Assembly (NCBI GenBank): GCA_964397565.1
Contig: CAYNJC010000002.1
Span: 124,001 to 188,000, forward strand
From: JAPLST01 sp964397565
GTDB taxonomy: Bacteria; Auribacterota; UBA3054; JAPLST01
Reading direction: 5' to 3'
Length of the DNA stretch: 64,000 bases
Shown here: piece by piece, positions 27,281-38,614 of the stretch
Numbering within the stretch: the first letter of the stretch is position 1
Layout of the letters: the number at the start of each line of letters is the position of its first letter
Translations under genes and position numbers: made by a program
Notes under the pieces: generated by a model
Database searches by the model: none
Seen by the model: only the letters and a program-made list of their open reading frames with translations
Told to the model about the DNA's origin: nothing

Positions 27281-28687
27281 TTAGCGTGCGCGCAGGCGCC
27301 TCAGAATACACATGCAGACGGCATACAACAGGCTGCACGGTTCCGGCACGAGTTGGGCCGCATGCGCCGCCGTGCCGACCGCACCTTTGACGATCGTTGT
27401 GTAATAGGCCAGATTGCAGGACTGCAGCCGGTCGTTGACGCTGTGATAATAAGGGTTGAAATCGGCCGGGTAATTCTCAATGCACATTACCGCCGGGTAG
27501 CCCGCCGCCCAAAAGGAGGCGTGATCGCTGGCGCCATCGCTGTCGGCTTTGATGATCGGCGCCGCGCCGGTCAGTCCATACGTAGCCAGGACATTGGTCA
27601 GCAATTGCGCGAGTACCAGATCCGCGGCGAATTGCGGATGACTGGCCACCTGCGTATGCACCCCGAACACCCCGCCTGTACTCCAGGTGATCATGTCAAA
27701 ATTATACACGGCAACGACATTGGCGGTCTGTGCCGCCAGTGCCGCCGCATACACTGCACTACCGAGTAATCCTTGCTCTTCACCGGTCACAAAGGCAAGT
27801 TGCAGGGTGCGCTCATAGGTCTGCGGAGCGAGCTGTTCGGCCGCCAGCAGCAGTGCGACACAGCCACTGGCGTTGTCATCCGCGCCGGGTGCGCGGCCGC
27901 TGCCAGGCATGTTGTCCAGATGCGCGACCAGCAAGACGATCTCATTCGAGCGCGTCGTGCCCGTCTTCGTGGCAACAACATTGCTGCTAAAATAGCTCCA
28001 CGCATTCCACGGAGAGTAGCGGGTTTGGTACTGCAGATTGGTCATCGTCTGCATGATGAACGCGGCGTCTTTCTGAAACGGCGCGCCATTGACCGTGTTG
28101 CGACTGTAGATTGCGTAGCTGTTGGTGCCCACCGTCAGGTTTGTTTCGCCACTCAATTGCGCGGTCAGCCACCAGATGCGATTCGAGTCGACCTGGCTGA
28201 TCATGGCGGCCACGGTCGCGTTGGAGACGCAAGTGAAGGCCGAGGTGCGGCGTGCGGCGCGGGTCGGCGCGTCCCAGCGCAAGGGCGTTTCCGCCAATGG
28301 TCGCAGGATGGCATCGTACTGCTCGCGACGCGCCACACCTGCGGCAGTGCGGCGCAGGATGATCTGGCGGCCGTCGTCATAGACGCATTCGGGTAGGTGC
28401 GCAAGCTGGGCATGCGTCGCAGGCCGGCGTGTCATCGCGATGACAAATTCCTGCGGCGTGGCATTGGTCGCCAGCACCTCGAAGGTGCAGTCGCTGGCGC
28501 GCAGTGCCGCAACGGGCGCAAGCACCACGGCATAATCCCGGCCGCGGGCATCTTGCAGCAATTCATGCACGGCCAAGCCGCTGGTCTGCACCGCCGCGGT
28601 CATCTCGACGCGCGCGAGGACGGCATCATCGGCGGCGCGGCAGGTCAGCACAAGGAATAGCAGACAGATCGGTCCTATGAGTCGCAT
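27281..28687 (-). CDS. Secreted M28-family zinc aminopeptidase-like protein with PEP-CTERM-like tail
   Basis: 468 residues from ATG 28687 (AGGAA just upstream), overlapping the agmatine deiminase stop by 13 bases. It has a signal peptide MRLIGPICLLFLVLTCRA. Zinc ligands of family M28 are visible: VAHLDNMP, GADDNASGCVAL, VTGEEQGLLGS (Glu-Glu), YNFDMI and PYYHSVND. The N-terminal 200 residues are a less conserved pro- or substrate-binding region. The C-terminus VPEPCSLLYAVCMCILRRLRAR-like tail (VPEP, hydrophobic helix, basic end) is a PEP-CTERM-type sorting signal, the second in this window. Likely an exported peptidase held at the cell surface. The peptide substrate is unknown. Confidence 0.87.
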   Translation of the reverse strand: MRLIGPICLLFLVLTCRAADDAVLARVEMTAAVQTSGLAVHELLQDARGRDYAVVLAPVAALRASDCTFEVLATNATPQEFVIAMTRRPATHAQLAHLPECVYDDGRQIILRRTAAGVARREQYDAILRPLAETPLRWDAPTRAARRTSAFTCVSNATVAAMISQVDSNRIWWLTAQLSGETNLTVGTNSYAIYSRNTVNGAPFQKDAAFIMQTMTNLQYQTRYSPWNAWSYFSSNVVATKTGTTRSNEIVLLVAHLDNMPGSGRAPGADDNASGCVALLLAAEQLAPQTYERTLQLAFVTGEEQGLLGSAVYAAALAAQTANVVAVYNFDMITWSTGGVFGVHTQVASHPQFAADLVLAQLLTNVLATYGLTGAAPIIKADSDGASDHASFWAAGYPAVMCIENYPADFNPYYHSVNDRLQSCNLAYYTTIVKGAVGTAAHAAQLVPEPCSLLYAVCMCILRRLRAR

Positions 28688-29730
28688 ACATTTCCTACTT
28701 CTTCGTGAGTTAAGCAATGCACACTGCCGAGACCCCAGACAAGGTCAACGGCATGCACACCAACAACAGTGCGCGTGGGAAACAGTTCGGCCAAGATGCC
28801 CAGCGCCACGCGATCATTGGGATCGTTGAAGGTCGGCACCAGCACCAGTGATGTGCCAATGTAAAAGTTGGCGTAACTGGCCGGCAGACGCTGGCCGGCA
28901 TACCACAGCGGCGCGGGCATGGGCAGCGGCACGACGCGAATGCGCGCGCCATCGGCCGTGCGCGCAGCCTGCAGGCGCTCGGCGTTTTCGCACAAGGCGC
29001 GCGCGTTGACATCGTTGCGGTTATGCTCCTGCACCAGCACCACCGTGTCGCGGCTGACAAAGCGGCACAGATCGTCCACGTGCCCGTGCGTGTCATCGCC
29101 GGCAATGCCACGCCCGAGCCAAATGACCGCGCGCGCGCCCAGACAGTCGCGCAAGCATACTTCGTAGTCGCTTTTGCTCATGCCGGGATTGCGCACCTGG
29201 GTGCGTTGATCCAGCAGGCATTCCTCAGTAGTGATAAAGGTGCCGGCGCCATTCGCATCCAGCGCGCCGCCTTCCAGCACGACTGGCCGATCCTGCCACC
29301 GCGCCTGGCGCAGCGGCAGTTTCAGCAACCGCGCAACGCGGGGTGGAATCTCTTTGTCCTTGGTGAAATCGCGGTACTTGGCCCAGCCATTGAAGGCAAA
29401 CTGCACCAAGGAAAGGGCGCCACGCCGGCCGTTGCGCACAAAGAACGGCATGAAGTCGCGCGTCCAACTGCGGTCATACGGCCCGCGCACGAATGAGATA
29501 TTGGCGAGATCGGCCTGCGCGCGCAGCAGCACGGCGCGTGCGCGCCGCTCCTGCGCCGCATCCGCCACCATGATGCGCACCCGCTCACTGCGCGCCAACA
29601 GCCGGGCCAGCTCGGCATACACCCAGTACGCCGGCACGATTTTGCCGGGCCAGTCGGTCGGGTTCTTCGGCCACGCCAGCCAGGTGGCGGCATGCGGCTC
29701 AAATTCGGCTGGCAGGCGCGCGGACGACAC
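28675..29730 (-). CDS. aguA: Agmatine deiminase (peptidyl-arginine deiminase superfamily)
   Basis: 351 residues if GTG 29730 is the start. The frame is open further upstream, but that part reads through tandem-repeat spacer (29737-29764), so it is not coding. Family blocks: ARLPAEFEPHAATWLAWP, YDRSWTRDFMPFFV, VLEGGALDANGAGTFITTEE, GDDTHGHVDDLCRFV (catalytic His) and the C-terminal GLGSVHCLTHEE with the nucleophilic Cys. It hydrolyses agmatine to N-carbamoylputrescine and ammonia, a route from arginine to putrescine. It is first in a run with the M28 peptidase and serA. No Shine-Dalgarno site is obvious before the GTG, so the start is uncertain by a few codons. Confidence 0.88.
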   Translation of the reverse strand: MSSARLPAEFEPHAATWLAWPKNPTDWPGKIVPAYWVYAELARLLARSERVRIMVADAAQERRARAVLLRAQADLANISFVRGPYDRSWTRDFMPFFVRNGRRGALSLVQFAFNGWAKYRDFTKDKEIPPRVARLLKLPLRQARWQDRPVVLEGGALDANGAGTFITTEECLLDQRTQVRNPGMSKSDYEVCLRDCLGARAVIWLGRGIAGDDTHGHVDDLCRFVSRDTVVLVQEHNRNDVNARALCENAERLQAARTADGARIRVVPLPMPAPLWYAGQRLPASYANFYIGTSLVLVPTFNDPNDRVALGILAELFPTRTVVGVHAVDLVWGLGSVHCLTHEEVGNVCDS

Positions 29731-29736
29731 AACGGC

Positions 29737-29859
29737 AATCAGTGATCGGTAATCAGTGATCGGTGCAGCCTTTCCGCTTTCTTCGTGCCTTCGCGGCTTC
29801 GCGGCCATCTTCATACCATTAATCAGTGCAGCAGATGCGCGGCACGGAGGCCGCTCCCA
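29737..29859. repeat. Repeat cluster in the spacer between aguA and the SPFH operon
   Basis: 29737-29764 is two exact copies of a 14-base unit AATCAGTGATCGGT. 29775-29805 is a run of TTCG(T/C)GCC/GGCTTCGCGG units. 29839-29859 (GCGGCACGGAGGCCGCTCCC plus A) is a minus-orientation copy of the GGGAGCGGCCTCCGTG repeat. No gene was seen in 29731-29927. Confidence 0.7.
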
Positions 29860-29927
29860 CATTACGGAACGCGGCAGCGGTTTCACCCGGCGACTGCGCT
29901 CCCGCTTTGCTGCAGACTCGCACCACG

Positions 29928-31736
29928 TCACTTGCCGCCCGCCGGAGTGCTCTGCAGAATCTGGCCTGCGGCAGCAGCGCCGGCGGTCTTCTCCAGATCG
30001 GTCCACAAGGTGCCCGCGCCGGTGTGCACCAGCCGTACTTTCAAGTCCGCCGGCAGGGCCTGCGCAACCTGATAGCGCGTGTAGGCCGTCGGGCTGCCAA
30101 AGGCGTTGACTTTGAGCTGCTGCCCCTGCGCCTCGGCCTCACCAGACCAACGCTTGACATCGGCCTGGGCCTGGCCCAAGACGGTGACGCGCTCGGCATC
30201 CAGCGCGGCGATTTGCAGTTGCTTTTCTGCCACCAGCTTGCGCGTCGCCGCCTCAATTTGGCCGGACTCGCGCTGCTTTTCGGCATTGACCACCGCCACG
30301 GCCGCCGACGCCTGGGCCTCCACGCCGCGCGTGCGTTGCCCAATCATCGAGGTCTCGCGCTGCAAATCCGCCGCCGATTGTTTCGTGTTCTGCCACACCT
30401 TCGAGGTGATCTCGCGCTCGGCTGCAACATAACGCTGGCGGATTGGTTGCAGCAGCGCCTGCGGCAAAATGATGTTGCGAATGAAGGCCGAGTGCACCAC
30501 AATGTTCTTGCGCGCGCCCACGTCCGAGAGCGTCTTGCGAAAGGCGTCCTGAAACAGCTCGCGGCGCTCACCCGACAGAAAGTCCTTGGCGGCAAACATC
30601 GACCCCTGCAATCGGCCAATCGACTGGCTCTGCGGAATGATGATCTTATCCTCGACGGCGGCCACATCGCCGAATTCGGCCATCACTTCGGCGACATCCT
30701 GCGGCAGCAACTCCCACTCAATGGTCGCATCGAGCGAGATCGTAAAGGCGTCTTTCGAGGGAAAGGTGATTGCCTCCGGCGCGGGACGCGCCCCACTGCC
30801 GTCTTTGGCGGCTTCGACGGTCTTGACTTCCACGCCCTGTTGCGCAATCTGGCGCATGCGATTGGATGCGATGATCTTTTCCGTCTTTTCCTTGTCCGTG
30901 TTCGAATAGGATTTCTCGAGCCAGGTACCCCAGCGTTTTGACTTTTCATCGTAATCGGCCTTCTGGCGCTGCTGCGCCTCGGCCAAATCGTCGTACACGG
31001 CACCGGGCGCTGCGGCCTCGCGTCCCGCCTTCGACGGCGCCGCGGGCGCCGCATTGACGAGTGTGCTCATCTGCTGCTGGCTCGCGCGCAAATTGTACGC
31101 CGCCAACGTTGGCGGCGCAAACGTCACCTGATTGATCCCGATTTCGACGGCGCTGACGCTCAACTCGTACGGATTGATAAAGTAAATGCCCGGTTGCAGA
31201 ATCTCGCGGCGTAAGCCCTTCTCGCCCACGCCGGCAAAACGATTGGTGGTGGACGTGCCCAAGTTTGCGCGCACCAAGCCGACATAGCCGGGCGCAATGA
31301 CCACCGCGTCGCGCAGCTCCAGCGTGTAGCCATGCGGATTCAGGCGATGCAGGCCGGGCGTCAGCACCCGCCGCCAGATGCCTTTTTCATCATCGTTAAC
31401 CAGTACGCGGCCGGCTTCCGGCTCTTTCCCGACTTTCGCCGTCACTACCCCGATCTTGCCCGGCGGAATGAGCATGCACGGCTTGACTTCAACCAGCGTC
31501 GTCACGGGGTTGATCAGATGCCGGCCTTCACCCAGGACCGCGGCTTGCACGCCGCGCTGGCCGGGCTCCGCCAGAATTTGTTTGTCACGCAACGGCGTGC
31601 CCGTCTTCTTGATGACCACGCCCATGTAGCCCGGCTCGATGTACACAAAAAACGCATTCCAGAGCAGAACCATCAACAATAGCACGATCACACTCAGCGT
31701 CGCAACGCCGGCAATTATTGGTCCAAGTGCTTTCAT
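29928..31736 (-). CDS. SPFH/band-7 (flotillin-like) membrane protein, downstream paralogue
   Basis: 602 residues from ATG 31736 (AAGGAAAA upstream). One N-terminal transmembrane helix (ALGPIIAGVATLSVIVLLLM) is followed by tandem band-7-like strands: GYMGVVIKKTGTPL, CMLIPPGKIGVVTAKVG, APGYVGLVRANLG and EILQPGIYFINPYELSVSAVEIG. Residues about 330-450 include the SPFH core (ITFPSKDAFTISLDATIEWELLPQDVAEV), and the C-terminal 130 residues are an Ala/Glu/Lys coiled coil ending in an Ala-rich stretch. SPFH proteins assemble into ring cages that organise membrane domains or control proteases such as FtsH. It starts ten bases after the upstream paralogue stops, so the two likely form a hetero-oligomer, as HflK/HflC do. 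Longer than typical HflK. Confidence 0.82.
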   Translation of the reverse strand: MKALGPIIAGVATLSVIVLLLMVLLWNAFFVYIEPGYMGVVIKKTGTPLRDKQILAEPGQRGVQAAVLGEGRHLINPVTTLVEVKPCMLIPPGKIGVVTAKVGKEPEAGRVLVNDDEKGIWRRVLTPGLHRLNPHGYTLELRDAVVIAPGYVGLVRANLGTSTTNRFAGVGEKGLRREILQPGIYFINPYELSVSAVEIGINQVTFAPPTLAAYNLRASQQQMSTLVNAAPAAPSKAGREAAAPGAVYDDLAEAQQRQKADYDEKSKRWGTWLEKSYSNTDKEKTEKIIASNRMRQIAQQGVEVKTVEAAKDGSGARPAPEAITFPSKDAFTISLDATIEWELLPQDVAEVMAEFGDVAAVEDKIIIPQSQSIGRLQGSMFAAKDFLSGERRELFQDAFRKTLSDVGARKNIVVHSAFIRNIILPQALLQPIRQRYVAAEREITSKVWQNTKQSAADLQRETSMIGQRTRGVEAQASAAVAVVNAEKQRESGQIEAATRKLVAEKQLQIAALDAERVTVLGQAQADVKRWSGEAEAQGQQLKVNAFGSPTAYTRYQVAQALPADLKVRLVHTGAGTLWTDLEKTAGAAAAGQILQSTPAGGK

Positions 31737-31746
31737 GGTTTTTTCC

Positions 31747-33231
31747 TTATTTCTCGTTGGCGACGGGCTGCAAGATTTTGCCGACAGCACTGTCATCGCT
31801 GGTAAAGATGGTGTCAATGCGCTTGCCTAGCGCGCGCTGCATTTCGTAATTGGCCAACGTGTCGCCGGTGCCAAAGGCTTTGACGGCCTGCGTCTGCGCC
31901 TCGGCCTCGGCTTTGTGACCCAGCAGAATCACATCCGCCGTGGCTTTGCCGCGTTTGCGGAGGGCCTCGGCGTCAAGCTTGGCGGCCTCAAGATCGGTCG
32001 CGGCCACAACCAGTTTCTGCTCCTGCTCGACCAGCGCAACGACTTGGCGATTGGTCACGCCAATGATGGTCTGCAGCTTTTCGGTTTCGGCCTCGACCGT
32101 GCGCTTCTGCAGGCCGGCCTGCGCTTCGCGCGCGGCCAGTTCCTGATCGGCGCGGGCCTGCTCGATCTGGCTCACATTGCGGGCCAACTCTTCTTTGGCC
32201 ACTTCGCGTTCGCGGATCGGTTCCGCAATTTCCTCGGGCGGATCAATGTCGGCGATCAAGACCGACTTGATGTCCACGCCCTTGGCCTTGCACGTCGCCC
32301 GCACGCGCTCGAACAAGTTGCTCTGGAAAACAATGCGCGAGGCGCCGGCGATATATTCCGGCGCTGAATATTGCGAACCGATGATACGCCCGAAGCCGCG
32401 CAAGGCAGGCACGACAATTTTTTGCAGGATCTCATTGGAATCTTCATTGGCCCCCTGTTCGCCGATGCGGACCAGCACTTCCGGCGCGCGCGCGGCGTCC
32501 ACCGCCCACTCGACGATCAGCAGCACGCGCATGTCAAAGCCGTCGCTGGTCGGAAACCGCAAGGCATTGTCACCAAACATTTCATGGCGTTGCGAGCGCA
32601 CGTCCATCAAGTCAACCCGCTGCGCATACGGGTTCAGATAGTACACGCCCGGCTGCAAGACATCCGGCTGCACACCTTTCTCACCCGGCTGGACGACGAA
32701 GACATCCCGATTGCGCGGCGCGCGGCCGGCCAATTCGGTGACGATGCCGACAAAGCCGATCGGGATCTCAATCGCCGGAAATTCCTCGACCGCGAAGGCA
32801 TACGGATTGATGCGATGATTGCCCAGCATCAGCACATCGCGCAGCAACCCTTTTTGGTTGGCATCGGCGAAGAGCTTGCCGGTCTGCAGCTCAGCGTCGC
32901 TCATGTCCTCGCCAAAGCGCCGGGTCAAGACGCCGACCTGCCCGGCCGGTATCGTCGTGATCTTGTGCACGCGCCAATCCCACAGCAAGGGATTATAGAA
33001 GAAGCGGCCCTCCGGCAAGACTGCCAGTTGGATGCCTTTGTAGGAGGCATCCGGCGCGATGATCGTCCCGCTCGGCAAATCCTTGCCGGTCTTCTTGATC
33101 AAGACGACAATCTCACCGGACTCGACCTCGATCCGGCAGCCATACCAGATAAACGCGCTGATCGCCACAAGCCCGATCAGCAGCGTCAGCAGGACTCCTG
33201 CGGATGACTTGACTGGTGCACCAGAGTTCAT
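31747..33231 (-). CDS. SPFH/band-7 membrane protein, upstream paralogue
   Basis: 494 residues. One N-terminal helix (VLLTLLIGLVAISAFIWYG) leads into the same pattern as the next gene: GEIVVLIKKTGKDLPSG, PAGQVGVLTRRFGEDMS, IPIGFVGIVTELAG, DVLQPGVYYLNPYAQRVDL and FPTSDGFDMRVLLIVEWAV. The C-terminal 130 residues are coiled coil (REREVAKEELARNVSQIEQA onward). The N-terminal halves of both proteins share the 'KKTG / GQVGV / LQPGVYYLNPY' order, so they arose by duplication. Likely both face the periplasm or cytoplasm as one ring; the partner protease is not encoded nearby. A predicted promoter (TTGCGC, 17, TATAAT) lies upstream. Confidence 0.82.
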   Translation of the reverse strand: MNSGAPVKSSAGVLLTLLIGLVAISAFIWYGCRIEVESGEIVVLIKKTGKDLPSGTIIAPDASYKGIQLAVLPEGRFFYNPLLWDWRVHKITTIPAGQVGVLTRRFGEDMSDAELQTGKLFADANQKGLLRDVLMLGNHRINPYAFAVEEFPAIEIPIGFVGIVTELAGRAPRNRDVFVVQPGEKGVQPDVLQPGVYYLNPYAQRVDLMDVRSQRHEMFGDNALRFPTSDGFDMRVLLIVEWAVDAARAPEVLVRIGEQGANEDSNEILQKIVVPALRGFGRIIGSQYSAPEYIAGASRIVFQSNLFERVRATCKAKGVDIKSVLIADIDPPEEIAEPIREREVAKEELARNVSQIEQARADQELAAREAQAGLQKRTVEAETEKLQTIIGVTNRQVVALVEQEQKLVVAATDLEAAKLDAEALRKRGKATADVILLGHKAEAEAQTQAVKAFGTGDTLANYEMQRALGKRIDTIFTSDDSAVGKILQPVANEK

Positions 33232-33290
33232 ACTGCGCCTTCCATGGCGATGTTATGAGAACCGGCAGTTCTGACTGCCATTATAGAGAG

Positions 33291-33319
33291 ATTATAGCAC
33301 AAGCCCGCCCGCGGCGCAA
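33291..33319 (-). promoter_or_regulatory. Predicted promoter of the SPFH operon
   Basis: On the minus strand TTGCGC (33319-33314), 17-base spacer ending TGTGC, TATAAT (33296-33291). The leader would be about 50 bases. Confidence 0.65.
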
Positions 33320-33375
33320 AACGGCATGGATTCCAAGATCCGCGACGCTGCAGGACAGGTGCGGCAGCTGCAGAG

Positions 33376-33582
33376 TGGGAGCGACCTCCGTGTCGCGAAT
33401 CTGCCGTCCCCCTTTGCCAAAAGGGGGTGGCCGCGCGGCGCGGCCGGGGGATTTTGCAGCCCACCGATGCAGCCGTAGTAGCGCCGACGTCTCGCCGGCA
33501 GAAATGCTGCCACGAAGGCAGAACGATTGATTGGTATGTCGGTGGTATGTGCAGAAAGAGCGGGAGCGGCCCCCGTGCCGCG
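33376..33582. repeat. GGGAGCGGCCTCCGTG-type repeats, two copies
   Basis: TGGGAGCGACCTCCGTGTCG (33376 onward) and CGGGAGCGGCCCCCGTGCCG (33561 onward) are in the same orientation. Each is an imperfect inverted repeat in itself (CGGC...GCCG). Related copies are at 29839 and 57576 (opposite orientation) and 57532. The stretch 33400-33458 is G/C-run spacer without a gene. Confidence 0.75.
33459..33505 (+). repeat. 47-bp inverted repeat, left copy, flanking the toxin-antitoxin pair
   Basis: The reverse complement of 34565-34611 matches these 47 bases at 45 positions by eye. Key start GCCCACCGATGC, key end CGCCGGCAGAAAT. The pair encloses relB and yafQ. Confidence 0.85.
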
Positions 33583-33636
33583 AATGCTGCCGCTGTTTCA
33601 GCACCGACGTACCGAAGCACCGACAACTGACGCACC

Positions 33637-33666
33637 TTGACAAGTGTATCCCGTTTGTGCTACACT
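33637..33666 (+). promoter_or_regulatory. Predicted promoter of the relB-yafQ operon
   Basis: TTGACA (33637-33642), 18-base spacer ending TGTGC, TACACT (33661-33666). The expected leader is about 14 bases and contains GGAG (33678-33681). Confidence 0.7.
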
Positions 33667-33686
33667 TAGCCAACAATGGAGATGTT

Positions 33687-33947
33687 ATGGCACGCACCGC
33701 AATGATCCGTGCGCGGATCGAACCGCGCTTGAAGTCGACGGTTGACCTCTTGCTGACCCGCCTTGGGTTAAACACGACGCAGGCAATCACGCTGTTTTAT
33801 CGCCAGGTGGAACTGCGCAAAGGCTTGCCGTTCGATGTGGCCATACCCAACGCCGAAACCCGTGCCACCTTTGCCGCCACCGACGCTGGCCGCGCCACTG
33901 TCCGGTGCAAATCGGCGGACGACCTGTTCAAACGACTGGACCTTTGA
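33687..33947 (+). CDS. relB: RelB/DinJ-family antitoxin
   Basis: 86 residues from ATG 33687, five bases after GGAG. The N-terminal MARTAMIRARIEPRLKSTVD, then LLTRLGLNTTQAITLFYRQV, is the ribbon-helix-helix domain of DinJ/RelB proteins. The C-terminal half (AETRATFAATDAGRATVRCK, DDLFKRLDL) is the toxin-wrapping tail. It neutralises the YafQ-like toxin encoded next and, with it, represses their shared promoter. The stop overlaps the toxin ATG by one base (TGATG), so the two are translationally coupled. The frame extends upstream to 33531 but through repeat sequence, so the shorter start is used. Confidence 0.9.
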   Translation: MARTAMIRARIEPRLKSTVDLLLTRLGLNTTQAITLFYRQVELRKGLPFDVAIPNAETRATFAATDAGRATVRCKSADDLFKRLDL

Positions 33948-34216
33948 TGCTGTGCCCGTCCTATACCCGCCGATTCGAAAAGGACCTGGCGCTCATGCGC
34001 CGGCGCGGCAAGGATGCTGAGAAAATCAAACACGTGATGCTTGCACTGGTGCAGGAGCTACCTTTGCTCGCCCCTCACCGTGACCATACATTGTCCGGCG
34101 CGTTTGCCAGTCGAAGAGAATGCCACATCGAACCGGACTGGCTCCTTATCTACAAAGTAGCACCGGGTGAAATCATCTTCGAGCGCACGGGCACACATGC
34201 CGATCTCTTTGAGTGA
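33947..34216 (+). CDS. yafQ: YafQ/RelE-family mRNA interferase toxin
   Basis: 89 residues from ATG 33947, overlapping the antitoxin stop. YafQ-type features: YTRRFEKDLALMRRRGKD near 5-22, LVQELPLLAPHRDHTLSG (His in the catalytic DHxLxG block), RECHIEPDWLLIYKV (with ECHIxPDWLLIY typical of YafQ) and RTGTHADLF at the end carrying the general-base His. Such toxins cleave ribosome-bound mRNA, usually at Lys codons. All catalytic positions appear intact, so it is probably active. The pair sits inside a 47-bp inverted repeat, suggesting past movement as a cassette. Confidence 0.92.
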   Translation: MLCPSYTRRFEKDLALMRRRGKDAEKIKHVMLALVQELPLLAPHRDHTLSGAFASRRECHIEPDWLLIYKVAPGEIIFERTGTHADLFE

Positions 34217-34564
34217 TGGCGCTTGTGGCAACATCTATGCGCCGATGCCACAGATGCGGGCAATGTAGCGGCGCTGCTGTTGGAAGATAGAAGAAACAAG
34301 CCCCGCGCGGAGCGCGTGGCGTACTTGCTGGTACTCTTTGGTACTCTTTGCGCGCTTTGCGTTCTATTGTGGCGAAATTAACCAATGATGTTTTTGCTAA
34401 TGCGTTGGTGTGGTTTGTCTGAATAATCGGCAACATCCGCGGCATCTGCGGTAATTTCTTTTGCAGCGACATAATTTGAGGTACATGCCCGGTTTTCTTC
34501 GTGGCTTCGGGACTGTGTGACAATATGTTGCTGCATCGGCGTAATCAGCGGATAAACATACGGT
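34217..34564. other. Spacer after yafQ, no gene supported
   Basis: TGTGGCA (34224-34230) and TGCCACA (34246-34252) could form a 7-bp hairpin just after yafQ. Then GTACTCTTTG-type tandem units (34325-34350) and CGGCATCTGCGG-type text (34435-34455) resemble the degenerate repeats of other spacers. A 116-residue open frame on the minus strand translates this repeat text and has no motif. Confidence 0.6.
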
Positions 34565-34611
34565 ATTTCTGCCGGCGAGACGCCGGCGCTACTACGGCTG
34601 CATCGGCGGGC
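34565..34611 (-). repeat. 47-bp inverted repeat, right copy
   Basis: Inverted partner of 33459-33505, two mismatches by eye. It is followed directly by a GGGCAGG/CCTGCCC-type short palindrome to about 34632. It ends about 80 bases before the cusA stop codon. Confidence 0.85.
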
Positions 34612-34692
34612 AGGGCCTGCCTGCCCTACCCTGAATCTGGTAACGCGAGAGCGTCAACTACAGCACACTGACGGTGGCTGCTTTCGTTGGCC

Positions 34693-38592
<3,900 letters not shown>

Positions 38593-38614
38593 GTGGGGTT
38601 GACCACCAACAGCG

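Noticed and set aside
34173..34523. 116-residue minus-strand open frame downstream of yafQ
   Set aside because: It translates degenerate spacer repeats, has no recognisable motif, and overlaps the end of the toxin gene.
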